64,000 nt of DNA, taken from positions 396,003 through 460,002 of the forward strand of contig CANMWA010000002.1 of NCBI GenBank assembly GCA_947501475.1, given 5' to 3'. The first letter of the stretch is position 1. Every line of letters starts with the position of its first letter. The notes under the pieces were generated by a model. It saw nothing but the letters and a program-made list of their open reading frames with translations. It was not told the DNA's origin and made no database searches. This DNA comes from an uncultured Aquimarina sp. Its GTDB lineage: Bacteria > Bacteroidota > Bacteroidia > Flavobacteriales > Flavobacteriaceae. The position numbers and the translations under genes were made by a program. This document shows, piece after piece, positions 39,946 to 50,591 of the stretch.

Positions 39946-40261
39946 GGAAAACATAATTCGGGGGAATTATTTCTTCTTGGGACAAAAAATGTCTAAAATC
40001 AATCAAACAAACAATTCTAATTTTTCTCTTACTCTTTTCCTTTTACATTACAAAAGTAGTGTATGGTTCTAATTTTGCATGAAAAACGCATCTCAAATAA
40101 ATACAAAAAATAGATTAACGGCATAAAAAACTGATTAAATGCTTTATTGTTTTTTTAAATGGATGATCTTCTTGCTTTATTAAAAATTAAACTCAACCTA
40201 GACGTTGCATAAATTTTATTAATATCGTAACATTACAGCCATAAAATTTTGAATACAACAT

Positions 40262-41743
40262 ATGCAAAGTCAAAACATCACTCCAACAGATCCCCAAAAA
40301 GAAAAAATTATTGAGAACAAAGAGTTAAATATTTGGGAAGCATTACTACCTGTTGTAATTCTTGTAGGGATGTTATTTTATAATGTCTATATTTTTGGTG
40401 ATGATGCCTTAAGTGGTAGTAATCAATTTGTTTTACTCCTTGGCGCGGCAGCGGCGGCAATAGTTGGGTTTTATAATAAAGTTTCTTATAAGCAAATGAT
40501 GGAAGAAGTTGCCAGAAATGTAAAATCTACTACAGGAGCATTACTTATATTGTTAATGGTAGGGTCTTTAGCAGGAACTTGGCTAATTAGCGGTATTATA
40601 CCCACCATGATTTATTATGGGTTACAGATATTAAATCCAACTATATTTTTGGCTGCTTGTGTGATTATATGCGCAATTATATCTATCGCTACGGGTAGTT
40701 CATGGACAACTTCGGCAACAGTGGGTATTGCATTAATTGGTATTGGTGACACTTTAGGAATTTCACTCGGAATGACAGCAGGAGCTGTTATTTCTGGAGC
40801 CTACTTTGGGGATAAAATGTCTCCGCTATCAGATACTACAAATTTAGCTCCAGCTATGGCTGGTGGAGAATTATTTTCGCATATAAAATATATGACCTAT
40901 ACTACAGTACCTACTATTATAATTACACTAATTGTATTTATAATCATTGGTTTTGCAATCGATACTTCTGGTACTCCTCAAATTAATGATCAACTAGATG
41001 CTATTAAAGGAGCATTCAATATTTCTCCTTGGTTATTTATTGTTCCAGTTTTGGTTATTGGATTAATTATAAAGAAAACACCGCCATTAATAGCATTATT
41101 AGCTGGTACTCTATTAGGGGCCATCGCAGCAATAATTACTCAACCCGAAATTGTAATGAAAATTGCAGAAAGTAATGAACTTACTTTTAACTCTGCCTAT
41201 ATAGGTGTCATGAAAGCAATGACTGTAGATACTGCAGTAGAAACTACCAATGCCCAACTTAATGATTTATTCTCTGCTGGGGGGATGTCTGGTATGTTAG
41301 GAACAATTTGGTTAATTGTCTGTGCAATGGTTTTTGGTGGTGTTATGGATGCTATAGGCGCCCTGGCAAGAATCAGTAAAGCTTTATTAAATCTATTCGA
41401 TTCAGTTTTTGGTCTCTTTGCGAGTACTGTTGTGAGTTGCCTTGCATTAAATGTAACAGCATCAGATCAGTATCTAGCCATTGTTGTGCCGGGTAGAATG
41501 TATTCAAAAGCTTTTAAAGATAAAGGTTTGGCCCCTGAAAACTTAAGTCGTACACTTGAGGATTCAGGAACAGTAACCTCTGTACTTATACCTTGGAATA
41601 CTTGTGGAGCATATCAGAGCGGTGTACTTGGCGTACCCGTTGTAGATTATTTCTTTTTTGCAATCTTCAATTGGTTAAGTCCATTTATGACCTTACTATT
41701 TGCAGCATTTAGAATAAAAATTAAACAACTAGCAGATAACTAG
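40262..41743 (+). CDS. nhaC: Na+/H+ antiporter NhaC family
   Basis: ORF; multi-TM, ATGSSWTTSATVGIALIGIG, GDKMSPLSDTTNLAPA. Confidence 0.92.
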   Translation: MQSQNITPTDPQKEKIIENKELNIWEALLPVVILVGMLFYNVYIFGDDALSGSNQFVLLLGAAAAAIVGFYNKVSYKQMMEEVARNVKSTTGALLILLMVGSLAGTWLISGIIPTMIYYGLQILNPTIFLAACVIICAIISIATGSSWTTSATVGIALIGIGDTLGISLGMTAGAVISGAYFGDKMSPLSDTTNLAPAMAGGELFSHIKYMTYTTVPTIIITLIVFIIIGFAIDTSGTPQINDQLDAIKGAFNISPWLFIVPVLVIGLIIKKTPPLIALLAGTLLGAIAAIITQPEIVMKIAESNELTFNSAYIGVMKAMTVDTAVETTNAQLNDLFSAGGMSGMLGTIWLIVCAMVFGGVMDAIGALARISKALLNLFDSVFGLFASTVVSCLALNVTASDQYLAIVVPGRMYSKAFKDKGLAPENLSRTLEDSGTVTSVLIPWNTCGAYQSGVLGVPVVDYFFFAIFNWLSPFMTLLFAAFRIKIKQLADN

Positions 41744-41749
41744 TCCATA

Positions 41750-41785
41750 AAAAGCAAAAGAAAATGATCTTTTGCTTTTTTGTTT
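41750..41785. terminator. Bidirectional terminator
   Basis: AAAAAGCAAAAGAAAATGATCTTTTGCTTTTTTG. Confidence 0.75.
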
Positions 41786-41790
41786 TTCAA

Positions 41791-42180
41791 TTAATCTACT
41801 ATCGGAATTGGTTTTTTATCATTACCAATAGCAACAAATTTAAACAATCCGGTTACTGCTATTTCTCGATCATAACTATACATATCTTCTTTGTATATCT
41901 CAACATTTACAGTACAACTTGTTCTACCAACTTCAGAAACTTTTGCGATAAGCTCTATTATAGTACCTTCGGGTATTGGTTTTTCAAAATCAACCTTATC
42001 TGATGATATTGTTACTACCTTTTTTCTACTAAATCGTGTAGCACAAATAAAAGAAACCTCATCCATTAATTGTAATGCTGTACCTCCAAATAATGTTTCA
42101 TAATGATTGGTCGTATTCGGAAAAACGGCTTTAAAAATTCTGGTTTCAGATTTTTTGATCAATTCATCTATAGTATTCAT
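41791..42180 (-). CDS. Acyl-CoA thioesterase (hotdog fold)
   Basis: ORF; NHYETLFGGTALQLMDEVSFICATRF. Confidence 0.9.
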   Translation of the reverse strand: MNTIDELIKKSETRIFKAVFPNTTNHYETLFGGTALQLMDEVSFICATRFSRKKVVTISSDKVDFEKPIPEGTIIELIAKVSEVGRTSCTVNVEIYKEDMYSYDREIAVTGLFKFVAIGNDKKPIPIVD

Positions 42181-42269
42181 ACAATTGTGATATAGTTTTT
42201 TCTTATTAATTTATCTATCAAAGGTAAATCTTATCACAGTATCTTTGCAGTAGATTTAAAAAAAATAAA

Positions 42270-42899
42270 ATGGATATTATAGAGAGTTTGCGTTGGCGCT
42301 ATGCTACCAAAAAATTTGATACTACAAAAATACTTCCGCAGGAAAAAATAGATATGCTTATCGAAGCTTTTAATCTTACAGCTACCTCTTATGGTTTACA
42401 ACCTCTTAAATTAGTAGTAATCCAGAATAAAAACATTCAAAAAAAGCTAGTTGAGCATTCATGGAATCAACATCAAGTAGTTGATGCTTCACATGTATTA
42501 GTATTTTGCATTGAGAATACGATTGGCGAAGATTATATCAGTAAACATTTTGATAATGTAAAAGAAACAAGAAATACCGCTGAAGAAATCTTAAAACCGT
42601 TTAAAGAACAATTGGTTGATTCTTTTAAGAACAAGCCAACTCAAGAAATATCCAATTGGGCTACTAAGCAAGCTTATCTTGCCATGGGTAATCTACTAAC
42701 AGTTTGTGCTCTAGAAAAAATAGACGCATGCCCAATGGAAGGTTTTGTTCCTGAAAAATATGATGAAGTCCTAACACTTAATAATCTAGGTCTAACATCT
42801 GTACTAGTAATGCCTATAGGTTATAGGTCAAAAGATGATATGTTTTCTGAATTTAAAAAAGTAAGACGGTCTATAAAAGACACTGTGATTACTATTTAG
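42270..42899 (+). CDS. Nitroreductase family NAD(P)H-dependent oxidoreductase
   Basis: ORF; LRWRYATKKFD, SWNQHQVVDASHVLVF. Confidence 0.9.
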   Translation: MDIIESLRWRYATKKFDTTKILPQEKIDMLIEAFNLTATSYGLQPLKLVVIQNKNIQKKLVEHSWNQHQVVDASHVLVFCIENTIGEDYISKHFDNVKETRNTAEEILKPFKEQLVDSFKNKPTQEISNWATKQAYLAMGNLLTVCALEKIDACPMEGFVPEKYDEVLTLNNLGLTSVLVMPIGYRSKDDMFSEFKKVRRSIKDTVITI

Positions 42900-43017
42900 A
42901 ATTTTTATTACAAAATAGTATTAGGTAATACTTAAAAAATTATAAAATACCAACTGTAAAATCAAAACTCTTTTCGGTACTTTTGCTGCAAAGAGTTTTT
43001 AATTTAACACTATAGTT

Positions 43018-44208
43018 ATGCCAGGATTTGAGTTATTCGGTGCCGAAGAAAAGAAAGAGGTTCAAGATGTTTTAGATAATGGGGTTTTGATGCGATATGG
43101 ATTCGATCCAATGCGAAATGGCCATTATAAAGCATTAGAGCTAGAAAAAGACCTGGCAAAAAGAATGCAAACTCAATACGCCCAAGTAGTTTCTAGTGGT
43201 ACAGCAGCATTAACAGTAGCATTAGCATGTGCAGAAATTGGTGCTGGTGATGAAGTAATTATGCCAACATTTACGTTTGTGGCAAGTTTTGAAGCCATAT
43301 TATCTGTTGGTGCTACGCCAATATTATGTGATATTGATGATACTTTAACTTTAGATCCGAAGGCAGTTAAAGCTGCTATAACTTCAAAGACCAAAGCTAT
43401 TATGCCTGTACATATGTGTGGCTCTATGGCAGATCTAAAAGCTCTAAAAGCTATTTGTAATCAACATAACCTAGTTTTATTAGAAGATGCATGTCAAGCT
43501 ATTGGTGGAAGCTACGATGGAAAACCTTTAGGTAGTTATGGAGATTTAGGATGCTTTTCTTTTGATTATGTAAAAATGGTGACTTGTGGTGAAGGTGGTG
43601 GATTGATTACCAATTCTGAAAAGTATGCTGATCGAGCTCATAAATATCAGGATCATGGTCATGATCATGTTGGTAATGATAGAGGAGCAGAAACACACCC
43701 TTTTCTAGGATATAATTATCGATTATCTGAATTGAACGCAGCAGTTGGAATTGCTCAATTAAGAAAACTTGATCATATCTTAGAGGTACAGGAGAAAAAT
43801 TATACGATTCTTCGCAATGCGTTATCAGTAGTTCCTGAAATAACTTATAGAAGAGTGCCTGAAACTGGAGTAGAAAGCTATGCCTTTTTAAGCATCTTTT
43901 TACCTACTGAAGATTTAGCCAGAAATGCACACAAAGCACTTGGTGCACATGGTGTAGATGCTTGTTTTTATTGGTTTGATAACAACTGGCATTATTACAA
44001 AAAATGGGAACATCTTTTAGAGCAAAAATCGCTAGGAAAACTTTCATCTGAAACTAAATTGGGTTTACAAAAGAACAATACCTCTTTTAAAGCTAGCGAT
44101 GCCTGGATGGGAAGAACTATTTCTTGTCTTATAAAACTAAGTTGGACAGAAACTGAGATAAATGAAAGAGCTACTAAAATGATTGACGCAATAAAAAGCG
44201 TATTATAA
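43018..44208 (+). CDS. DegT/DnrJ/EryC1/StrS family aminotransferase
   Basis: ORF; SSGTAALTVALACAEIGAGDEVIMPTFTFVAS, LLEDACQAIGGSYDGKPLGSYGDLGCFSF. Confidence 0.9.
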   Translation: MPGFELFGAEEKKEVQDVLDNGVLMRYGFDPMRNGHYKALELEKDLAKRMQTQYAQVVSSGTAALTVALACAEIGAGDEVIMPTFTFVASFEAILSVGATPILCDIDDTLTLDPKAVKAAITSKTKAIMPVHMCGSMADLKALKAICNQHNLVLLEDACQAIGGSYDGKPLGSYGDLGCFSFDYVKMVTCGEGGGLITNSEKYADRAHKYQDHGHDHVGNDRGAETHPFLGYNYRLSELNAAVGIAQLRKLDHILEVQEKNYTILRNALSVVPEITYRRVPETGVESYAFLSIFLPTEDLARNAHKALGAHGVDACFYWFDNNWHYYKKWEHLLEQKSLGKLSSETKLGLQKNNTSFKASDAWMGRTISCLIKLSWTETEINERATKMIDAIKSVL

Positions 44209-44220
44209 AAACAAACTTTT

Positions 44221-45372
44221 TTAGTACTCTACATACTCTACGATTTCTAATCCATATCCAATCATACCAACACGTTTTTGTTGTACTGTATTTGAGACTA
44301 AACGCAATTTATGAATATTAAGGTCATGTAGTATTTGTGCTCCAATACCAAAATCTTTGGTATCCATTACTATTTTGGGTGCTTTTACTACATTTTCACC
44401 ATTCTGAATTTCTTTTAAAGCACTTAAGCGCCCTAAAAGATTAAGAGATTGGCTTTCTTGGTTTATAAAAATGATTGCTCCTTTTCCTTCAGAGTTTACT
44501 CGTTGAAACATTGCATCCAATCGCTTGTCTGCATTATTTGTTAATGTACCCAAGATATCATTATTGAATAATGTAGAGTTAACCCTTGTAAGTACTGGTT
44601 CACTATCATTCCAGTTTCCTAAGGTTAAAGCAATGTGGATTTGGTTGTTAGTAGTTTGTTTATAGGCTCTTAGTCTATACTTACCAAAACGAGTAACGAT
44701 ATCAAAATCTTCTTTTTTCTCAATAAGCGAGTCATGCTGCATACGATATGCTACCAAATCCTCGATAGAAACCAATTTAAGATCAAATTTATTAGCAACC
44801 TCTACCAATTGTGGCAAACGAGCCATCGTACCATCTTCATTCATGATTTCTACAATAACACCTGCTGGTTTCAATCCAGCTAATCTTGCAAAATCAATAG
44901 CAGCTTCAGTATGGCCTGTTCTTCTTAGTACTCCGCCTTCTTTAGCTTTTAAAGGAAATATATGCCCAGGCCTTGCTAGTTCATGTGCTTTGGTATCTTC
45001 ATTTGTTAATGCTAGAACAGTTTTTGCTCGATCATTAGCTGATATACCTGTAGTAACCCCTTTACCTTTTAAATCAACAGAAATTGTAAAAGCCGTCTCC
45101 ATAGGGTCAGTATTATTACCAACCATCATATTAAGCTTTAAATCTTCACAGCGATGTTCTGTAAGAGGAGCACAAATTAACCCTCTACCATGAGTCGCCA
45201 TAAAATTAATCATCTCTGGAGTAGCTTTTTCTGCGGCGGCTACAAAATCTCCTTCATTCTCGCGATCTTCATCATCAACAACTATAATTACCTTTCCTTG
45301 TCGAATATCTTCAATAGCTTCTTGAATAGTATTCAATTTTATTTTCTTATTGGTCTGGGTAATCTCTGACAT
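44221..45372 (-). CDS. ribB: 3,4-dihydroxy-2-butanone-4-phosphate synthase with degenerate GTP cyclohydrolase II-like C-terminus
   Basis: N-terminal DHBPS motifs intact ([39 protein letters not shown]); C-terminal GCHII fold without Zn cysteines. Confidence 0.92.
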   Translation of the reverse strand: MSEITQTNKKIKLNTIQEAIEDIRQGKVIIVVDDEDRENEGDFVAAAEKATPEMINFMATHGRGLICAPLTEHRCEDLKLNMMVGNNTDPMETAFTISVDLKGKGVTTGISANDRAKTVLALTNEDTKAHELARPGHIFPLKAKEGGVLRRTGHTEAAIDFARLAGLKPAGVIVEIMNEDGTMARLPQLVEVANKFDLKLVSIEDLVAYRMQHDSLIEKKEDFDIVTRFGKYRLRAYKQTTNNQIHIALTLGNWNDSEPVLTRVNSTLFNNDILGTLTNNADKRLDAMFQRVNSEGKGAIIFINQESQSLNLLGRLSALKEIQNGENVVKAPKIVMDTKDFGIGAQILHDLNIHKLRLVSNTVQQKRVGMIGYGLEIVEYVEY

Positions 45373-45416
45373 AGTACTAAACTTAAGTTTGCTTGCAAAG
45401 ATATTTAAAAAGAAAT

Positions 45417-46865
45417 CTATTTTTTAGATTTAGCAAATCGTTTTGCAAAGAAATTGCGAATTGGTTGAACAAAATTGTCTAAACTAAAAATCCCTTGATC
45501 CGTAGTTGCTCTATAAGTTAAAAATATACTCAACGGAAAAATGATAAATGTAGCCAGCCAAGAACCAATAAATGGGGGTATCCCTCCTTCTTCTGCACTG
45601 TTTTTTGCAAAGATTCCTATAAAATGATAGGTTAAAAAAAGCATTACACCGATAACAATTGGCAACCCTAATCCCCCTTTGCGAATAATAGCACCTAGGG
45701 GTGCTCCTACAAAAAACAACAAAATACAAGAAACTCCTAATGCATACTTATTATGTAAAGACATCTCATACTTATTTAAGGCTCTTTTTTTGAATGTTCT
45801 ATTATTTTGTGTAGTATTTAATCTTCGTAGTACACCTTCAGCATTTGAAGATGCTATCTGATAGATTTGTATTTTTTTATACGTATCAAAATGATTTATA
45901 ATATTCAAAGTGTCCTTGTCCTTTGTTATCTGTTGAATCGAATCTATTTTTAAATTTTTGTTTAATCCGTTAAATCCAATTCGTCTATCTATTTCATCCT
46001 TCATGTATTTGACATCTGAATTAACTTGTATAGATAAGGTATCAATTTCTTGCCTCAATTCATTTACATTTAACATGTTGTATCCTTTACTATATTGTTG
46101 TGCATCCATATCAACATTATCAAGAGCAGATAAATCTATATTAAGTACATACTGCTTAAAATGTGTTTTTGCAAAAGGTAATTTTTTTCTTTTCTTAGGA
46201 GAGTTTTGCTGAATTTCATCATAATAGTTACCGTCATTAAGGACAAGTGTAATCAAATCTGAATTGATACTTCCTTTTAGTTCTCCATCTACAGCTTTGA
46301 TTACAGTAAAATTACCTGGTCGAGCTGCTTTTTTATGTATAATTATATCTTTTAAGAACTCATCATTGTCTCCATATTTTTCAGCTACTTTAATATTGAT
46401 ATCACCCAAGTCATTAAATTGATTGGGAGATATTACCATAGCTGGTTTTACTTTAACAATATTCTTCCTTAGATTAATAAATTTTTTCTCTGATGCAGGT
46501 ATTACAGTATTTGAAAAAAGAAAGGCTCCTATACCTACAAAAAAAATAAAAACGGATAATGTTCTCATTGCCCTCTGTAATGAGATCCCTGATGATTTCA
46601 TAGCAGCAAACTCATAGTTTTCGGCAAAATTTCCGAAAATCATAATCGAGGTCAATAAAACTGTTAATGGTAACACCATTGGAAGCAATCTTGGCGTTGC
46701 AAACATTAAAAACTTTAAGATTACAGAGAAATCAAGATCTTTACCTGCTAACTCTGAGATAAATAACCATATTGTTTGTAATAAAAGAATAAACATAATA
46801 ATAACAAAGAGCGGAAAAAATGTCTTTAAAAAAGTGGTTAAAATATATCTATCAAGAATTTTCAC
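45417..46865 (-). CDS. LptF/LptG family permease
   Basis: ORF; MKILDRYILTTFLKTFFPLF, YnaI-like TM pattern of LptF/G, NYEFAAMKSSGIS. Confidence 0.88.
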   Translation of the reverse strand: MKILDRYILTTFLKTFFPLFVIIMFILLLQTIWLFISELAGKDLDFSVILKFLMFATPRLLPMVLPLTVLLTSIMIFGNFAENYEFAAMKSSGISLQRAMRTLSVFIFFVGIGAFLFSNTVIPASEKKFINLRKNIVKVKPAMVISPNQFNDLGDINIKVAEKYGDNDEFLKDIIIHKKAARPGNFTVIKAVDGELKGSINSDLITLVLNDGNYYDEIQQNSPKKRKKLPFAKTHFKQYVLNIDLSALDNVDMDAQQYSKGYNMLNVNELRQEIDTLSIQVNSDVKYMKDEIDRRIGFNGLNKNLKIDSIQQITKDKDTLNIINHFDTYKKIQIYQIASSNAEGVLRRLNTTQNNRTFKKRALNKYEMSLHNKYALGVSCILLFFVGAPLGAIIRKGGLGLPIVIGVMLFLTYHFIGIFAKNSAEEGGIPPFIGSWLATFIIFPLSIFLTYRATTDQGIFSLDNFVQPIRNFFAKRFAKSKK

Positions 46866-46962
46866 GCGTGGTATATTATTTATTCTTAAAAAACTAAAGA
46901 ACGTATGCAGTGGGTATACATCCGTTCTTAATTATGATTATTAAATTATATAAGTAGTAAAA

Positions 46963-47595
46963 TCAATCTAGACGATTGATGTAATAGTTTTCATATTTTG
47001 ATTCATCAAAAATAAACAAGGTTTCAGAAAGAGGTTGATTTGTTTTAAAACTATTTACCACTATCGTAACATTAGTACCATTATTCTGTTTTTGGATCAT
47101 TTTATAAATATGCTTGGTTTGTTTATCAATACCCAATAATATTTCTTTTAGGTCACTTTTAGAATCAATTGGAGTTAGTTTTACATATTGAATTTTTCTT
47201 CCATTTACATTCTGTACAATATCCATTTTATAAGAATAGCCATCTTCATAAAAGGTTAGCATTTTTGAAGGAGTAATACTATTATCATCTTCATCTTGTG
47301 CTGATATATTTATTTCTTCATCTTCAGGAATTATTACATATAATTTTTTTCCATCATACATTCTCTCTGTCCCCATTAAATTAAGAAGATACTTATTACT
47401 CTTTAATGTAACATCACCTCTGGTCTCTTGAGAAACATTTTCTGCAGGGTTATGAAGTGCATATTTAAAATTAATGACAATATTATCATATGTTTTCACC
47501 TTTTCTGAAACTTCTTTCAAAAGATCTTTTGCACTTTGAGACTGCATAGTTGTTACACCTAATACTAAAGCTAAAACTATTATTCTTTTTATCAT
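46963..47595 (-). CDS. LolA-like outer membrane lipoprotein carrier
   Basis: ORF with signal peptide; LolA-like pattern. Confidence 0.8.
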   Translation of the reverse strand: MIKRIIVLALVLGVTTMQSQSAKDLLKEVSEKVKTYDNIVINFKYALHNPAENVSQETRGDVTLKSNKYLLNLMGTERMYDGKKLYVIIPEDEEINISAQDEDDNSITPSKMLTFYEDGYSYKMDIVQNVNGRKIQYVKLTPIDSKSDLKEILLGIDKQTKHIYKMIQKQNNGTNVTIVVNSFKTNQPLSETLFIFDESKYENYYINRLD

Positions 47596-47650
47596 TTTAT
47601 AGTGTTTCTTCTTTATTAATTTCTATTCTTCATATAAAAATAATGAAATA

Positions 47651-50149
47651 TCATTCATTATTTAATAATTGTTGAAGGGCAATTAAATCGGTAACCAAAA
47701 CTTGTCTAGCCTTACTCCCTTCAAAAGGGCCAACTATACCAGCTGCTTCTAATTGATCAATTAACCTACCTGCACGGTTATATCCTAATTTTAATTTTCT
47801 CTGTAATAAAGACGCCGAACCTTGTTGTGCTGTTACAATAACTTCGGCTGCTTCTTTAAAAAGCTTATCTCTATCACTTTTATCTATATCAAGACTTGTG
47901 CCACTTTCTTCGCCTACATATTCTGGCAACATATGTGCATCTGGATATGCTTTTTGGCTACCTATATACTCTGTGATTCTTTCTACTTCTGGTGTATCTA
48001 CAAACGCACATTGTATACGTATCAAGTCATTACCTTGTGTATAAAGCATATCTCCTCTACCTATTAACTGATCTGCACCTCCTGTATCTAGAATAGTACG
48101 TGAATCTATTTTTGAAGTCACTCTAAAAGCTATCCTGGCTGGGAAATTGGCTTTAATCATCCCTGTAATTACATTAACTGAAGGACGCTGTGTTGCTATA
48201 ATAAGGTGTATCCCTATAGCTCTAGCTAACTGAGCTAATCTTGCTATCGGAGTTTCTACTTCTTTTCCAGCAGTCATAATAAGGTCTGCAAACTCATCTA
48301 CCACTAATACAATATAAGGCAAGAATCTATGTCCGTTCTCTGGATTAAGTTTTCTAGCTTTAAACTTAGTATTATATTCTTTTATATTACGTACCATTGC
48401 ATTTTTCAGCAAATCATACCTATCATCCATCTCAATACAAAGTGAATTTAAGGTATTGATCACCTTTGTATTATCGGTTATGATGGCTTCATCGGTATCA
48501 GGCAGTTTTGCCAAATAGTGACGTTCTATTTTATTAAATAAAGTAAGTTCAACTTTTTTAGGATCAACCAATACAAACTTCACTTCGGCAGGATGTTTCT
48601 TATAGAGCAACGATGTTAATATAGCATTAAGCCCAACAGATTTACCTTGACCAGTAGCACCAGCCATAAGAAGGTGAGGCATTTTGGCTAAATCTACTAC
48701 AAAAGTTTCATTAGAAATTGTTTTACCTAGAGACAATGGTAACTCCATCTCTGCGCTTTGAAACTTTGGAGATGCTATTACAGATCGCATAGAAACGATC
48801 GTAGCATTTTTATTAGGAACTTCAATACCAATAGTACCTTTACCTGGTATTGGAGCAATAATACGAATTCCTAAAGCTGCTAGAGATAATGCTATGTCAT
48901 CTTCGAGGTTTTTTATTTTAGAAATACGAATTCCGGCTTCTGGTACGATCTCATATAAAGTTACTGTAGGCCCAACAGTGGCTTTGATTTGCGCTATCTC
49001 TATTTTATAGTTTTTAAGCGTCTCTACAATTCTATTCTTATTTTCTTCGAGTTCTCCTTGATCTATTGTAATCCCTCCTGCTTTTGCTGTATAATCCTTT
49101 AATAAATTTATGGCAGGAAATTTATAATTACCTAACTCTAATTTTGGATCAAACTCACCAAAATCTTTAACTAATTTATTGCTCAAGTTTTTAACAACTT
49201 GTTCTTCGATAGTAGTTTCAACTTCCATTGCAATGTCTTCGGGATTATCTTCAGACTTTATAATTATTTTTTCAGGAACCTTACTATCTCTATTTTTAGG
49301 ATTTCCATAGAAGTCATTAACGGTAGGATTTAATGTAACCTCGTTAGTCTCTTTTTCTTTTTTAACAGTATCTTTTTTAACAACTTCTATTTTCTCTTCA
49401 TCTTTTTTGCGAAAATCTTTAGATCTAGCTATAATAGCATCTATCTTTTCTTTGATGCTTGATCCAGAATCCTCGGGTGTTGTAGTGGATATAGTATGTC
49501 CATTATTAGTTACTGTAGAAGCAGTTTCAAAATCTTTTGCAATTGTATCTTGTGTGCTTTTAATTGACTCTGCGAGTTTCTCTGGTGTATATCTCAAACG
49601 AACAACTATATAGACAATAGCAAAGAAAGCCAATACAAGAACAGTACCTATGAAACCTACATAATCTTGCAAAAAATCATTCATCTCATACCCTACAACT
49701 CCTGCCAACAATCCACTTTCTTTTTTTACAAATCCAAGAACTACAGATACCCATATCATCACCAAGGTACCCCAAAACCAAAATCCGGCTAATTTTCTTT
49801 TATTTAAATCAAAGAACAGGTAAACCCCTGTTAATGACGTTAAAACTGGAAGGATTAGAGAAGAAACTCCAAAGCCCTTAAAAATAAAGAAATGACTAAC
49901 CGTAGCACCAAATTTACTTAGCCAGTTTTTTGCTGTAGATGTTCTATTATAAAACTGAGAAATTTCGCTTTGGTCCATTTTCCAATTAAAGAAAAATGAA
50001 ATAAAAGCAAAAAATAACCCTATCCCTAAAAAGAATAAAAAACTACCTAATACAACCTTTTGTTGTCTAGACATTGTAAATCTTTCTTTTAAGGAGATTT
50101 TTGGTTTTTTTGTTGTTTTCCTTTTTGTACTTACCTTTCTTTTAGCCAT
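47651..50149 (-). CDS. ftsK: DNA translocase FtsK
   Basis: ORF; N-terminal TM, LLMAGATGQGKSVGLNAIL Walker A, C-terminal gamma winged helix (ASLLQRKLKLGYNRAGRLIDQLEAAGIVGP). Confidence 0.96.
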   Translation of the reverse strand: MAKRKVSTKRKTTKKPKISLKERFTMSRQQKVVLGSFLFFLGIGLFFAFISFFFNWKMDQSEISQFYNRTSTAKNWLSKFGATVSHFFIFKGFGVSSLILPVLTSLTGVYLFFDLNKRKLAGFWFWGTLVMIWVSVVLGFVKKESGLLAGVVGYEMNDFLQDYVGFIGTVLVLAFFAIVYIVVRLRYTPEKLAESIKSTQDTIAKDFETASTVTNNGHTISTTTPEDSGSSIKEKIDAIIARSKDFRKKDEEKIEVVKKDTVKKEKETNEVTLNPTVNDFYGNPKNRDSKVPEKIIIKSEDNPEDIAMEVETTIEEQVVKNLSNKLVKDFGEFDPKLELGNYKFPAINLLKDYTAKAGGITIDQGELEENKNRIVETLKNYKIEIAQIKATVGPTVTLYEIVPEAGIRISKIKNLEDDIALSLAALGIRIIAPIPGKGTIGIEVPNKNATIVSMRSVIASPKFQSAEMELPLSLGKTISNETFVVDLAKMPHLLMAGATGQGKSVGLNAILTSLLYKKHPAEVKFVLVDPKKVELTLFNKIERHYLAKLPDTDEAIITDNTKVINTLNSLCIEMDDRYDLLKNAMVRNIKEYNTKFKARKLNPENGHRFLPYIVLVVDEFADLIMTAGKEVETPIARLAQLARAIGIHLIIATQRPSVNVITGMIKANFPARIAFRVTSKIDSRTILDTGGADQLIGRGDMLYTQGNDLIRIQCAFVDTPEVERITEYIGSQKAYPDAHMLPEYVGEESGTSLDIDKSDRDKLFKEAAEVIVTAQQGSASLLQRKLKLGYNRAGRLIDQLEAAGIVGPFEGSKARQVLVTDLIALQQLLNNE

Positions 50150-50216
50150 TTTTTGGATGTCTTATCGCAAAAATACGAATATCTATATTGGAACGTAAAA
50201 ATGCCTAAAAAATTTT

Positions 50217-50585
50217 CTAAATGAAATATGGAATATAAATTATAAAACCAATAATCATAGCAGTTATTGCGGCAATAAAAACAGCTCCTGCCGCCACATC
50301 TTTTATGAACCCAATTTTATCATGAAAATCAGGATGAATAAAATCTGCTATAGCCTCTGCGGTTGTATTTACTCCTTCAATACTCATTACCAATCCTATA
50401 GCAAAAATTTGCAATATCCACTCGGTCGAAGTTATATTAAAATAAAATCCAAAAACAGTCATAATAACAGCAATCCCAGTTTGTACCTGTATACTTGGTT
50501 CTGTTTTTAATAATAATATAGCCCCTTTAAAAGCATAGCCACAACCACGGAGTCTACCCAGAATAAATTTAGAGATCTTACTCAT
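50217..50585 (-). CDS. Diacylglycerol kinase family protein
   Basis: ORF; small multi-TM, EGVNTTAEAIADFI. Confidence 0.9.
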   Translation of the reverse strand: MSKISKFILGRLRGCGYAFKGAILLLKTEPSIQVQTGIAVIMTVFGFYFNITSTEWILQIFAIGLVMSIEGVNTTAEAIADFIHPDFHDKIGFIKDVAAGAVFIAAITAMIIGFIIYIPYFI

Positions 50586-50591
50586 TATAAT

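Noticed and set aside
40064-40080. TGGTTCTAATTTTGCAT as a sigma-54 promoter for nhaC
   Set aside because: GG-N10-GC spacing is correct but the -24 element is weak and the site is about 180 bp from the gene; likely chance.
45373-45416. FMN riboswitch upstream of ribB
   Set aside because: The leader is short and lacks any RFN-like conserved sequence.
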